Source of the DNA: Dysgonomonas mossii
Lineage (GTDB): Bacteria; Bacteroidota; Bacteroidia; Bacteroidales; Dysgonomonadaceae
Length of the DNA: 64,000 nt
NCBI RefSeq assembly: GCF_004569505.1
Contig: NZ_SPPK01000003.1
Coordinates: 1 to 64,000 of the forward strand
Direction: 5' to 3'
Position 1 is the first letter of the stretch. Every line of letters begins with the position of its first letter. The translations under genes were made by a program, and so were the position numbers. The notes under the pieces were generated by a model, which was given only the letters and a program-made list of their open reading frames with translations, did not search any database and was not told the DNA's origin. Shown here in pieces: positions 43,148 through 52,123 of this stretch.

Positions 43148-43681
43148 ATGAAAAAAGTAATTTTGATTCTGTCTTTAATATTAAGTACCGGTCTAGCTTA
43201 TTCGCAATATGGAGGAAGTTATAAGGTTGGTTCCGGCTTTGATCCTTCTAAACTTACTTTCGGAGGTAATATGAATTTACAATTCGGGAATTATACAGCT
43301 GTGGGTATTTCTCCTCAGGTTGGTTATAATTTTTCTAAATATTTTACTGCCGGGGTAGGATTAGGATATAACTATTTCAGAGAGAAAAATTATGATGTTA
43401 AATGGAGCAGGCATTATGTAAGTTTTGATGTTTTTGGACGTTTTTATCCTGTTGATTTTCTTGTCATAAGCCTTCAGCCCGAAGCCAGCCGTGTATGGGA
43501 GACTATAGAAAATAGTGGAAATAAATATAAAACTAATAAATTTGTACCGTCTGTTCTTATAGGAGGAGGTTTGCGGTACATGAATATGATAGCCATGATA
43601 CAATACGATGTAGTACAGGACGAATATTCACCTTATGGTAATAATCTTTTCTATAGTATAGGATATTCATTCAATTTTTGA
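43148..43681 (+). CDS. Outer-membrane beta-barrel protein
   Basis: About 177 residues starting at ATG 43148; the frame is open from 43130 but that would overlap the SGNH gene and misplace the signal peptide MKKVILILSLILSTGLAYSQ. The mature part has alternating aromatic strands (NMNLQFGNYTAVGISPQVGYN, FSKYFTAGVGLGYNYF) and ends in SIGYSFNF, the C-terminal Phe of Bacteroidota barrels. Small porin-like or sensor barrel; function unknown. It sits between two SGNH hydrolases. Confidence 0.75.
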   Translation: MKKVILILSLILSTGLAYSQYGGSYKVGSGFDPSKLTFGGNMNLQFGNYTAVGISPQVGYNFSKYFTAGVGLGYNYFREKNYDVKWSRHYVSFDVFGRFYPVDFLVISLQPEASRVWETIENSGNKYKTNKFVPSVLIGGGLRYMNMIAMIQYDVVQDEYSPYGNNLFYSIGYSFNF

Positions 43682-43701
43682 AATATAAATACTTATTTAT
43701 C

Positions 43702-44391
43702 ATGAAAAAAGTAATTTTAATTATGTCCTTTTTTTCCTTTTTTGGATTATTCTCTCACGCACAGGAATTTAATAAACTTATAAATCTCGATAGGTATGCC
43801 GAAGCGAATGCTGCATTGCCTGCACCTGCCAAAGGTGAAAAGAGAGTTGTCTTTATAGGGAATTCTATTACTGATGGATGGCCTAATGCACACCCTGATT
43901 TTTTTAAATCAAACAATTATGTAGGTCGTGGAATAAGTGGACAAACCAGCCCGCAATTGTTGTCCCGTTTTCGTCAGGATGTAATTAATCTTAAGCCGGT
44001 TGCAGTATTGATAAATATAGGTACAAATGATGTTGCTCAAAATACAGGTCCATATAATGAAGAATTTACTTTAGGAAATATCATGTCGATGGCCGAGCTG
44101 GCTGATGCTAACGGCATAAAAGTGATATTATCATCTGTAACACCTGCGGGCGAATATCCTTGGAGAAAAGAGATAAAAGATGTACCTCAAAAAATAATGT
44201 CTCTGAATGCGAAAATAAAAGCTTATGCCAAGGAAAAAGGATTTTCATATATAGATTATTTTTCGGTGATGTGTGACGAAAATAATGCTTTAAAAAGTAA
44301 TCTAGGTACTGATGGAGTACATCCTAATGAAGAAGGTTATAAGATAATGGAAGCTACAGCTAAAAAGGTAATAGATAAAGTAATAAAATAA
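43702..44391 (+). CDS. Secreted SGNH/GDSL-family hydrolase
   Basis: About 229 residues from ATG 43702; the signal peptide MKKVILIMSFFSFFGLFSHAQ fits this start better than the upstream ATG at 43678. Active-site blocks: VFIGNSITDGW (Ser), GRGISGQTSPQLLSRF (Gly), INIGTNDVAQNTG (Asn), DGVHPNEEGY (Asp, His). Paralogous to the gene at 42406 but exported to the periplasm or outside instead of anchored. Substrates may be acetylated polysaccharides. A terminator follows. Confidence 0.88.
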   Translation: MKKVILIMSFFSFFGLFSHAQEFNKLINLDRYAEANAALPAPAKGEKRVVFIGNSITDGWPNAHPDFFKSNNYVGRGISGQTSPQLLSRFRQDVINLKPVAVLINIGTNDVAQNTGPYNEEFTLGNIMSMAELADANGIKVILSSVTPAGEYPWRKEIKDVPQKIMSLNAKIKAYAKEKGFSYIDYFSVMCDENNALKSNLGTDGVHPNEEGYKIMEATAKKVIDKVIK

Positions 44392-44416
44392 GATATTTTT
44401 ATTCTTAATTATTTGG

Positions 44417-44448
44417 AGAGTGTCCTTCGTTTAGGATGCTCTTTTTTG
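44417..44448 (+). terminator. Terminator after the second SGNH hydrolase
   Basis: AGAGTGTCCT (44417-44426) pairs with AGGATGCTCT (44433-44442) including two G-U pairs, followed by a T run. Confidence 0.75.
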
Positions 44449-44555
44449 TTTGTATAGAAGTATTTATCGATTATATATGCCTATATGTAGATATTGTTTT
44501 AATGATCAGTACAATTATTATAAACTTGGTTTTTAAAAATAAATGAAAACCAAAA

Positions 44556-45503
44556 ATGATTAATTTCTTTGATACTTTATATACATTTATACATATAAAA
44601 CATAATCCTTTATCCAGATATTTCTTATATCCGTTTCTACGTATTCCGACCCTCTATTTCGTTAATTTGTTTGTTCCAATATATTTCAGAATAACAGCAA
44701 ATAAAGATGAATATAAATTGAAAAAATCGGATAAAGCAAGTAATCGTATTATAGTTTCATTGACTTCTTTTCCTCCACGTATAAATAAAGTATGGCTTGT
44801 GATAGAATCTATCATGAGACAGGAATTAAAACCTGATAAGATTTTATTATGGTTATCTAAAGAACAGTTTTCCTCGTTATCAGAATTGCCAAAAAACTTA
44901 CTTCGGTTACAGGACAGAGGACTTGAAATAAGGTTTTGTAATGAAAATCTGAAGGCACATACAAAATATTATTATACTATGCAGGAGTTTCCTGATGATA
45001 TTATTATAACTGTTGATGATGACATTTTATATAATTCATATATAACACAACATCTTATCGAATTATCTGAAAAATATCCTCAAACTATTTGCTGTTGCCG
45101 GGGATGGGAAGTAAAGATTAATGATAGAAATCTGGCAAAGTATAATGAATGGAAAATGATAAATGATGCGAAGTCACCTTCTATTGATATATTCCCTACA
45201 GGTGTAGGAGGAGTACTTTATCCTCCTCATTCTTTGCATAAGGATGTCTTTAATATTGATTTATTAAGAGAATTATGTTTTTATGCAGATGATGTTTGGT
45301 TGAATGTTATGGCACATCTGAAAGGAACAAAATACGCTAAAACTGAATATTCGTCACACTATCTACCTATTAAATTTAAAAATAGAACCCGACTTAGGGA
45401 TATAAATGTAACTGAATCTGCGAATGATACTCAGATAAATAATCTCAGGAATTATTATAAGAAGATATTGGATAAAGATCCTTATCATATGTTATTTAGA
45501 TAA
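44556..45503 (+). CDS. GT-A type glycosyltransferase-like protein
   Basis: 315 residues. The N-terminus has a short hydrophobic part (LYFVNLFVPIYFRI). IIVSLTSFPPRINKVWLVIES and IITVDDDILYNSYI, with its DDD metal site, resemble glycosyltransferases of the GT-A fold such as family 2/32 members. CCCRGWEVKIN and the DDVWLNVMAHLKG segment fit sugar-binding loops. Donor and acceptor are unknown; a role in surface polysaccharide making is inferred from general context only. Confidence 0.7.
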   Translation: MINFFDTLYTFIHIKHNPLSRYFLYPFLRIPTLYFVNLFVPIYFRITANKDEYKLKKSDKASNRIIVSLTSFPPRINKVWLVIESIMRQELKPDKILLWLSKEQFSSLSELPKNLLRLQDRGLEIRFCNENLKAHTKYYYTMQEFPDDIIITVDDDILYNSYITQHLIELSEKYPQTICCCRGWEVKINDRNLAKYNEWKMINDAKSPSIDIFPTGVGGVLYPPHSLHKDVFNIDLLRELCFYADDVWLNVMAHLKGTKYAKTEYSSHYLPIKFKNRTRLRDINVTESANDTQINNLRNYYKKILDKDPYHMLFR

Positions 45504-45562
45504 TTATTTACGGAGATCTTTACTTCGTAAAATCAAAAAACTGTATGTCATTGATTTTTCAC

Positions 45563-45570
45563 TACCTTTG
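45563..45570 (+). promoter_or_regulatory. Promoter -7 box for ychF
   Basis: TACCTTTG exactly matches the TAnnTTTG consensus, 30 bases before the ychF ATG. No clear -33 TTTG is found at the expected distance. Confidence 0.5.
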
Positions 45571-45599
45571 TACCCTGAAAAAATAATTTATATAAAATA

Positions 45600-46703
45600 A
45601 TGGCATTACAATGTGGTATTGTAGGACTTCCTAATGTGGGTAAGTCTACTCTTTTCAACTGTTTATCGAACGCAAAAGCACAATCGGCAAATTTTCCTTT
45701 TTGTACAATAGAACCAAATGTAGGAGTAATAACCGTTCCGGACGAAAGATTAAATAAATTAGCGGAATTGGTTAAACCCAATCGTATTTTGCCTACAACA
45801 GTAGAAATAGTAGATATAGCCGGGCTCGTTAAAGGAGCTAGCAAGGGGGAGGGGCTTGGTAATAAATTCCTTGCCAATATACGTGAAACGGATGCAATTA
45901 TTCATGTACTTCGTTGTTTCGATGATGATAATATCACTCATGTGGATGGAAGTATAAATCCTGTGAGAGATAAAGAAATTATAGATATAGAGCTCCAACT
46001 GAAAGATTTGGAAACAGTACAATCCCGTATTCAGAAAGTAGAAAAACAAGCGAAAACAGGAGGGGATAAAGAAGCTAAACGTGCTTATGATATCTTGGTT
46101 CAGTTCAAAGAAGCGCTTGAGCAAGGTAAGTCGGCCCGTACTGTGAAATTTGATAACAAAGAGGATGAAAAAATAGCGAAAGAGCTTTATCTTCTTACAT
46201 ACAAACCTGTGCTTTATGTATGCAATGTAGATGAAGCCAGTGCTGTTTCGGGAAACAACTATGTAGAGCAAATACGTGAATCTGTAAAGGATGAAGATGC
46301 TGAAATTCTTATTGTAGCTGCAAAAATAGAGTCTGAAATAGCTGAATTTGAATCTTACGAAGAGCGTCAAATGTTTCTTGAAGAAATTGGACTTAAAGAA
46401 TCGGGAGTAGCAAGGCTGATTAAATCGGCTTACAAGCTTCTCGGCTTACAAACATATTTTACAGCCGGAGTTCAGGAAGTACGTGCTTGGACATTCACTT
46501 CAGGATGGAAAGCTCCTCAGTGTGCAGGTGTTATACATACCGACTTTGAAAAGGGATTTATTCGTGCCGAGGTTATAAAATACAATGATTTTATAACATT
46601 GGGTTCGGAAGCTGCCGTGAAGGAAGCCGGTAAAATGAATGTAGAAGGAAAAGAATACATCGTTCAGGATGGTGATATAATGCATTTCAGATTTAATGTA
46701 TAA
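45600..46703 (+). CDS. ychF: Redox-regulated ATPase YchF (Obg-like)
   Basis: 367 residues. GLPNVGKSTLFNCL (P-loop), IVDIAGLVKGASKGEGLG (switch region), a coiled-coil insertion (KDLETVQSRIQKVEKQAKTG) and a C-terminal TGS domain ending in GDIMHFRFNV. YchF hydrolyses ATP rather than GTP and binds the ribosome; it is conserved in nearly all bacteria. A long inverted repeat follows the gene. Confidence 0.95.
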   Translation: MALQCGIVGLPNVGKSTLFNCLSNAKAQSANFPFCTIEPNVGVITVPDERLNKLAELVKPNRILPTTVEIVDIAGLVKGASKGEGLGNKFLANIRETDAIIHVLRCFDDDNITHVDGSINPVRDKEIIDIELQLKDLETVQSRIQKVEKQAKTGGDKEAKRAYDILVQFKEALEQGKSARTVKFDNKEDEKIAKELYLLTYKPVLYVCNVDEASAVSGNNYVEQIRESVKDEDAEILIVAAKIESEIAEFESYEERQMFLEEIGLKESGVARLIKSAYKLLGLQTYFTAGVQEVRAWTFTSGWKAPQCAGVIHTDFEKGFIRAEVIKYNDFITLGSEAAVKEAGKMNVEGKEYIVQDGDIMHFRFNV

Positions 46704-46730
46704 ATCTTAGGCATTTAGGATATTTTTATC

Positions 46731-46800
46731 ATTGTTGCTAATATTCATGCTATTATACTACTATATGTGATATAGTGTCATGATTGATATTAGCAACAAT
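46731..46800 (+). terminator. Nested inverted repeats after ychF
   Basis: ATTGTTGCTAATAT (46731-46744) and ATATTAGCAACAAT (46787-46800) are perfect inverted copies 42 bases apart; inside, ACTATAT-GTG-ATATAGT forms a second hairpin. A T-rich stretch follows. Possibly a terminator, though larger than needed. Confidence 0.6.
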
Positions 46801-46865
46801 TTTATTTTATAATCGCCTCCATATTTCTTTAATTTATAACTTTACAAATTCTCACTAATATTCTT

Positions 46866-47687
46866 ATGATTATTAACTACGATTCTCCGGGTCAGTTGTG
46901 TAACAGAATATGGTCTCTTATTCCATCTATAGCTTATGGATTGAAGTACGAAGAGAAAGTATTGGTTATAAATTTCGATGAATATTTACCTGTTTTTTCC
47001 AATCTGAACAGAAATAAACTTATACGTTTTAAGTCTAAAAAACTTCTGCAAAGAATATTCCTTTCACTTAAGGCAAGAGGATATATACAAAACGGAAGAT
47101 CTAATGTATTCAGAAAATTATTCAATCTTAATTTAATAGAGGGCTGGTCTAATCGTCTCGGAAATAGAGAAATGGTAATAGAGCAGTCGGATAATATACG
47201 TCCTTTATTTGATTTCAGAAAAGATGTAGTGATTGCTGTAAACGATTTTTTATCTTCTCAAGAAAAAGTTGTTATAGTTGGTGTACATATACGTAGAGGA
47301 GATTATAAAGAATGGCTCGATGGTATATACTATTTCTCTGATGAAGCTTACTCTCGAGCAATGAAAGATTTAGAAAAACAGCTTTTAGAGAGAGGAGAGA
47401 AGTTTAGATTTTTGATTTGTTCTAATGAAAGAATAGACCTCCATAATTTTTCAGAATTAGATTGTTTTGTCATACCCGAATCATCCTCAGAAAAAGAATT
47501 ATACGCTTTATCTAAAAGTGATTATATAATAGGTCCTCCCAGTTCATTCTCGCAATGGGCTTCATTTTATGGAAAAGTGCCGGTGTGTTATATGATGTGT
47601 GAAAACCAAGAATTAAAACTTTCCGATTTTTCTAGAATCATATCTTTTAATACCTTTGAAAACGGAAATATTCTTGATATAGACTAA
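46866..47687 (+). CDS. Alpha-1,2-fucosyltransferase-like (GT11-like) glycosyltransferase
   Basis: 273 residues. VIVGVHIRRGDYKEW is the HxRRGDY GDP-fucose-binding motif of alpha-1,2-fucosyltransferases; NSPGQLCNRIWSLIPSIAYG (read from the N-terminal part YDSPGQLCNRIWSL) and IIGPPSSFSQWASFYGK correspond to the N-terminal and C-terminal GT11 motifs. It would transfer fucose from GDP-fucose to a galactosyl acceptor of a surface glycan. Family match is fair, substrate is inference. Confidence 0.75.
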   Translation: MIINYDSPGQLCNRIWSLIPSIAYGLKYEEKVLVINFDEYLPVFSNLNRNKLIRFKSKKLLQRIFLSLKARGYIQNGRSNVFRKLFNLNLIEGWSNRLGNREMVIEQSDNIRPLFDFRKDVVIAVNDFLSSQEKVVIVGVHIRRGDYKEWLDGIYYFSDEAYSRAMKDLEKQLLERGEKFRFLICSNERIDLHNFSELDCFVIPESSSEKELYALSKSDYIIGPPSSFSQWASFYGKVPVCYMMCENQELKLSDFSRIISFNTFENGNILDID

Positions 47688-47712
47688 AGTTTAACCTAAA
47701 TAATTTTACACT

Positions 47713-48141
47713 ATGATTAGTTCTGCTGAGAAAAAAGATTACCCTGTATTAATAGATATTTGGGAGAGTGCGGTAAAGGCTACTCATGATTTTTTATCAG
47801 ACGAAGATTTTGAATTTTATAAAACTCACATTCCCATCTATTTTCAACATGTTTCTCTATATGTTTATAGAAATCAAGAGGGTATCATAAAAGGATTTCT
47901 AGGTATAAGTGATGATAGCATAGAAATGCTTTTTGTAGAGAATGAAAGTAGGGGAGAGGGTATAGGTAAAATCTTGATGGACTATGCTGTAAACACACTG
48001 AATGCGCGAAAAGTGGATGTAAACGAACAAAATACACAAGCCTTGGATTTTTATTATCATTTAGGTTTTAAAGAAGTGGGCAGAGACGAATATGATGGAG
48101 AGGGAAAAGGCTATCCCATATTACATTTAGAGAAAAGCTAA
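47713..48141 (+). CDS. GNAT-family N-acetyltransferase (YjaB-like)
   Basis: 142 residues. The acetyl-CoA pyrophosphate loop is in ESRGEGIGKILMDYA (R/QxxGxG/A type), and VNEQNTQALDFYYHLGFKEVGRDE is the usual C-terminal helix-strand of the YjaB-type branch. Substrate unknown. The gene starts 25 bases after the fucosyltransferase gene. Confidence 0.85.
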   Translation: MISSAEKKDYPVLIDIWESAVKATHDFLSDEDFEFYKTHIPIYFQHVSLYVYRNQEGIIKGFLGISDDSIEMLFVENESRGEGIGKILMDYAVNTLNARKVDVNEQNTQALDFYYHLGFKEVGRDEYDGEGKGYPILHLEKS

Positions 48142-48175
48142 TATTTTAAAATACGAATCATTAACATTTATTTTT

Positions 48176-48970
48176 ATGAAAAAACTACTAATTGCCTTAA
48201 CACTAATTTTAATATGTTCTCACACTGCAAATGCGCAGCTGGGAGGACTAAAAATTAATAAAAAGCATCTTGACGCAGCTACTAAAACAGCAAAGGCATT
48301 AACACTTACCGACGAACAAATAGCTATCTATTGCCAGGAATATATTGACTGGATGGATGCTCATAACCCGGTTTGTAAAACAACCGACTCTGATCCCGGA
48401 ATGAAAGCCGTAGCAGATCGTCTCGAAAAAATAAAAGCAACAATGCCTTCAGATGTAAAACTTGATATTCAGGCTTATTATGTTGTAGATCAGAATGCTT
48501 TTGCTTGTGCAAACGGAAGTATCCGTGTATTTGCGGGCTTAATGGAATTGATGACAGATGATGAAATATTGGGAATAATAGGTCATGAAGTAGGTCATAT
48601 CGTTAATAAGGATTCTAAGGAAGCATTCAAAAAAGCATTGCTTACTTCTGCTCTTAAAGATGCAGTAGGTTCTACCGGAGATGTAGCAGCCACACTGACC
48701 GACTCTCAGTTGGGTGAACTTGGCGAAGCACTAGCCGGTGCTCAATTTTCACAGAAGGCAGAGTATGCCGCTGACGATTATGGTTATGAATTCTTGAAAA
48801 AGAGTGGTAAAGATCCGATGGGAATGGTAACAGCTTTACGCGTTATTCAAAAATTGTCTGACGATGCAGGTGTAGACAAAAGCAAGGCTAAACAATTGTT
48901 TTCTACTCATCCCGAAAGTGGCAAAAGAGCAGACAAACTTGAAGCCAAATATAAGAAGGAATATAAATAA
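48176..48970 (+). CDS. M48-family zinc metallopeptidase, secreted
   Basis: 264 residues. Signal peptide (LLIALTLILICSHTANAQ). IGHEVGHIVNKDSKE is the HEXXH zinc site; AEYAADDYGYEFLKKSG supplies the third Glu ligand (ExxxD). The layout equals periplasmic M48 proteins of the LoiP/BepA group that guard the outer membrane, but it lacks the TPR part of BepA. A terminator follows at 48994. Confidence 0.88.
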   Translation: MKKLLIALTLILICSHTANAQLGGLKINKKHLDAATKTAKALTLTDEQIAIYCQEYIDWMDAHNPVCKTTDSDPGMKAVADRLEKIKATMPSDVKLDIQAYYVVDQNAFACANGSIRVFAGLMELMTDDEILGIIGHEVGHIVNKDSKEAFKKALLTSALKDAVGSTGDVAATLTDSQLGELGEALAGAQFSQKAEYAADDYGYEFLKKSGKDPMGMVTALRVIQKLSDDAGVDKSKAKQLFSTHPESGKRADKLEAKYKKEYK

Positions 48971-48993
48971 GAAATTATAGGCTACGATATCTT

Positions 48994-49025
48994 AAAAACG
49001 GGGACATCATCATGTTTCCGTTTTT
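48994..49025 (+). terminator. Terminator of the M48 peptidase gene
   Basis: AAAAACGGGGACAT and ATGTTTCCGTTTTT pair over 14 bp (two G-U) around a CATC loop, with T-rich flanks. Confidence 0.85.
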
Positions 49026-49114
49026 ATTTTATGATGATATATAGCAGGATTCCCAATAAAATTATCTTACTTTGTTCAGTTTTTATTATTAGCTAATAGT
49101 ATTAATAAAATAAA

Positions 49115-49765
49115 ATGGCAAAAAGTAAAATAACAACCGTACTGTTTGGTTTAGATGGTGTTGTCGTAGACACAGAGCGCGCTTATGATGAGTTTTGGAG
49201 TAAGATAGCACAAGAGAATGAGTTGAAAATTAATAACTTTTCGGACGTAATAAAGGGAATGACATTGAGTTCTATCATTGAACTTTATTTTACGATTTCA
49301 ACTCTCGAAGAAAAACAAGCTATAAGAGATGCATGTTCGAAGATGGAACAAGCTATTGATTATAAAAAAACGGTTATTCCTGGCGTTCTTGATTTTATAA
49401 AATACCTTAAAGATGAAGGTTATAAAATAGGGCTTGTTACCAGTTCTCCTTCTAGCAAAGTAAAGGTTGTATTAGATCAGTTGTCTTTAGGCGATACTTT
49501 CGATACAATAATTACATCTGATAGTATAAAGAAAGGAAAGCCCGACCCGATGGGATATGTATTGGCTAAGACAAATCTTGGAGTACAATCGGGAGAGTGC
49601 ATCGTATTCGAAGATGCATTTACCGGTATCAAAGCTGCTACTTATGCATTTATGCGTGTAATAGGTGTATCTACAACCTTATCTGTCGATTTCCTGAAAG
49701 ACTATACATACGGTGTGATAGCTGATTTTACTGATACAGAAAAGCTAAAAAGTTTAATGGCTTAA
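49115..49765 (+). CDS. HAD-superfamily beta-phosphoglucomutase-like protein lacking the nucleophile
   Basis: 216 residues. VLFGLDGVVVDTE at residues 9-21 is HAD motif I, but the first Asp (FDLDG in relatives) is Gly12; Asp14 (acid/base) is kept. Motif II (TSSPSSKV), the Lys (KKGKPDP) and motif IV (VFEDAFTGIKAA) are present, and the cap domain is of the beta-PGM type. Loss of the nucleophile should abolish phosphatase/mutase activity, so it may bind a phosphosugar without turnover. A single-base change (GAT to GGT) would explain it. A strong terminator follows. Confidence 0.8.
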   Translation: MAKSKITTVLFGLDGVVVDTERAYDEFWSKIAQENELKINNFSDVIKGMTLSSIIELYFTISTLEEKQAIRDACSKMEQAIDYKKTVIPGVLDFIKYLKDEGYKIGLVTSSPSSKVKVVLDQLSLGDTFDTIITSDSIKKGKPDPMGYVLAKTNLGVQSGECIVFEDAFTGIKAATYAFMRVIGVSTTLSVDFLKDYTYGVIADFTDTEKLKSLMA

Positions 49766-49792
49766 ATAGTCTATAAAAATATAATAAAGAAG

Positions 49793-49821
49793 AGAGAGCA
49801 TCTGAATGATGCTCTCTTTTT
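49793..49821 (+). terminator. Terminator of the HAD gene
   Basis: AGAGAGCAT (49793-49801) and ATGCTCTCT (49809-49817) around a 7-base loop, then five T. Confidence 0.9.
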
Positions 49822-49900
49822 GTTAGTTTTCAATAAATAGCAAGTTTGGAAAAGTAACTATATTGCAGTATATATAATTTTGTAACAGAAAGTTATAAGT

Positions 49901-50758
49901 ATGAAGCAGAAAATATCAACCAGGGAAGATTATGCGAAACGTATTAATATCATTATCGAATACATAGGCAATCATTTGAATGATGAAATGGATTTGAAAG
50001 AATTAGCAGACATATCAAATTTTTCGGAATTTCATTTTCATCGTATTTTTAAAGCTATAATTGGAGAATCTGTAGGAGCATTTGTTGTAAGAATGCGCAT
50101 CGAGACTGCAGCTCGTTTATTAAGATATTCCAATCTTTCGGTACAAGATATTGCATATAATGTAGGATATAATACTCCTTCTTCTCTTACAAAAGTTTTT
50201 CGCCAGTACTATAATATTTCACCATCAGATTATAGAAATAACAAAAGTTATAAAATTATGAAACCATTGCAAGTATCTTCTGATATACAACTGAAAAATC
50301 CAAAAATAGTAGAGCTCGACTCCAAAAAAGCTATATACGTGCGTCTTCAGGGTGATTATCGTACTCTTGATTACGGAAGTGCATATAGTAAACTATGGTC
50401 TTTTGTAAAAGAAAATAAACTGTTTACCGCAGGTATCGAACATCTTACTATGTCTCATGACGACCCTCATGTAACGGATTCGGATAAGCTTATAACGGAC
50501 GTTTGTCTGGTGATCCATAAGGAAGTGTCACCAAAGGGAGAAATAGGCGTAAAAAACGTTTTAGGGGGTAAATTTTTAGTATTTACTTATATTGGACCTT
50601 ATAATAATTTGTCCTCTGTGTTTGACACTATATTTAGATGGGTTCCTGATAATGGATATGAATTACGGATCGATCAGGGGTTTGAGAAATATTTAAATAA
50701 TCCGGATCGTACAACTCCGGATAAGTTGAAAACAGAGATTTATATTCCTATCCAATAA
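49901..50758 (+). CDS. AraC-family regulator with GyrI-like effector domain
   Basis: 285 residues. Residues 1-110 are an AraC/XylS double HTH (MDLKELADISNFSEFHFHRIF, SVQDIAYNVGYNTPSSLTKVF). Residues about 125-285 are a GyrI-like small-molecule domain (IVELDSKKAIYVRLQGDYRTL, FLVFTYIGPYNNL, EIYIPIQ). This order is found in Rob/TetD/BmrR-like sensors of cationic drugs. Target genes unknown. TAATTTTG at 49875-49882 is a plausible -7 box. It converges with the polyprenyl synthase across a shared terminator. Confidence 0.88.
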   Translation: MKQKISTREDYAKRINIIIEYIGNHLNDEMDLKELADISNFSEFHFHRIFKAIIGESVGAFVVRMRIETAARLLRYSNLSVQDIAYNVGYNTPSSLTKVFRQYYNISPSDYRNNKSYKIMKPLQVSSDIQLKNPKIVELDSKKAIYVRLQGDYRTLDYGSAYSKLWSFVKENKLFTAGIEHLTMSHDDPHVTDSDKLITDVCLVIHKEVSPKGEIGVKNVLGGKFLVFTYIGPYNNLSSVFDTIFRWVPDNGYELRIDQGFEKYLNNPDRTTPDKLKTEIYIPIQ

Positions 50759-50760
50759 GT

Positions 50761-50791
50761 AAAAGAGCAACTTTAAGGAAGTTGCTCTTTT
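50761..50791. terminator. Bidirectional terminator between AraC/GyrI gene and prenyl synthase
   Basis: AAAAGAGCAACTT (50761-50773) and AAGTTGCTCTTTT (50779-50791) pair perfectly around a 5-base loop. Confidence 0.9.
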
Positions 50792-50792
50792 A

Positions 50793-51764
50793 TTAATATA
50801 CTCTTTTTATAATATAATCTACTGTGGCTTCGAGTGCTTCACGCACATCAGAATCAGGAATAGTTTCTATAATTTTTTCGGCTTGTTCCTTAAATTCTTC
50901 TATTTTCCTGTATGCATAATCTATTCCTCCATGCTCTTTGGCATAGTTGATCAGATGCTGAATATTTTCATCTGTATAGTTATAAGAATATACGATAGAT
51001 AGTATTTCCTTTTTTTCTTCTTCCGAAGCATTTTTAATAGCATACAGAAGCGGTAAAGTTATTTTCCCTTCACGTATATCATTTCCTGTTGGCTTGCCAA
51101 TAGCATCGGTAAAATAATCGAAAATATCATCGCGTAATTGAAAACACAATCCAAATAATTCTCCCAAGCGGGTAAATTTTTCTATTTCTTCTTCCGAAGC
51201 ACTTACAGATATTGCCCCTATACGCATACATACCGACATCAGAGAGGCGGTTTTTTTCTTTATTACCTGAAAATACTCATCTTCGTCAATAATCAATTCT
51301 TTTACTAGCGAGAGCTGATTAAGTTCACCTTCGGCCAAATCGCGCCCTAAGTCAGATATATTGGATATGATTTCTATATTTCCTGTCAACACGCTCTTTA
51401 TAAGAGCAGTAGATAAAAAGTAATCACCTGCCAGAACAGCCATTTTATTATCATAAATAGCGTTCAACGAAGCTTTTCCCCTTCTTATTTTTGATTCGTC
51501 TACAACATCATCGTGTATAAGCGAAGCTGTATGCAAAAGTTCTACAGTGATAGCAGCGTTGTAAGTAATATTATTGATCTCGCCACAGGCTTTAGCAGCC
51601 AGAAGTAATAAAATGGGACGGATTCTTTTACCATCCGATTTCATAATGTGATCTATAATTTCCTGAATCCTTACATTATTGCAAAAAACAGAATCTTTGT
51701 AATAAGTATTGAATATTTTTAATTCTTCCGCTACAGGTTTAGCTATTAAAAGCTTTTTATCCAT
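50793..51764 (-). CDS. Polyprenyl diphosphate synthase (trans, long chain)
   Basis: 323 residues. First Asp-rich motif in LIHDDVVDESKIRRGKAS (DDxxD), second in LCFQLRDDIFDYF (DDxxD), GGKRIRP-like DGKRIRPILLLLAAK near the N-terminus. The enzyme chains isoprenyl units for the side chain of menaquinone; product length is not readable. A TAAATTTG -7 box lies on the minus strand at 51791-51784, close to the start. It is the only minus-strand gene in a mostly plus-strand region. Confidence 0.88.
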   Translation of the reverse strand: MDKKLLIAKPVAEELKIFNTYYKDSVFCNNVRIQEIIDHIMKSDGKRIRPILLLLAAKACGEINNITYNAAITVELLHTASLIHDDVVDESKIRRGKASLNAIYDNKMAVLAGDYFLSTALIKSVLTGNIEIISNISDLGRDLAEGELNQLSLVKELIIDEDEYFQVIKKKTASLMSVCMRIGAISVSASEEEIEKFTRLGELFGLCFQLRDDIFDYFTDAIGKPTGNDIREGKITLPLLYAIKNASEEEKKEILSIVYSYNYTDENIQHLINYAKEHGGIDYAYRKIEEFKEQAEKIIETIPDSDVREALEATVDYIIKRVY

Positions 51765-52123
51765 ATCTTGTTTTGTTGAGTTGCAAATTTAAGAATATTT
51801 CGGCTTTAAGCATTATATATGGGTAACTTTACATACATATAAGGAATTTTTTAAAGAATAATTGCATTTTAATGTTTTTGAATTCTTTTTTAATACTTAG
51901 TATCCTCAAATAGTCCTTGATATTTGGTTCTATTACTCTGTTTTTTTACTTTTTTGTAAAGAAGAATATCAATAAGTAAAGCTGTTTATTTTTTTCTTTC
52001 CCCCTCGGTTACGGATAGAGGGTCTTACGGTGAAGATTGATTATCTATTTTAATTTGTCTCTTTTGTAGTTCATCAGTTTTTCCTTAACTTTCCACTGTT
52101 TTATAATATAAATATATTCCCCA
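51765..52123. other. 359-bp divergent gap between prenyl synthase and polA
   Basis: Contains the minus-strand -7 box TAAATTTG (51784-51791) of the prenyl synthase and, nearer polA, a small hairpin CCCTC...GAGGG at about 52003-52022. No ORF or repeat of note. AT-rich throughout. Confidence 0.5.
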
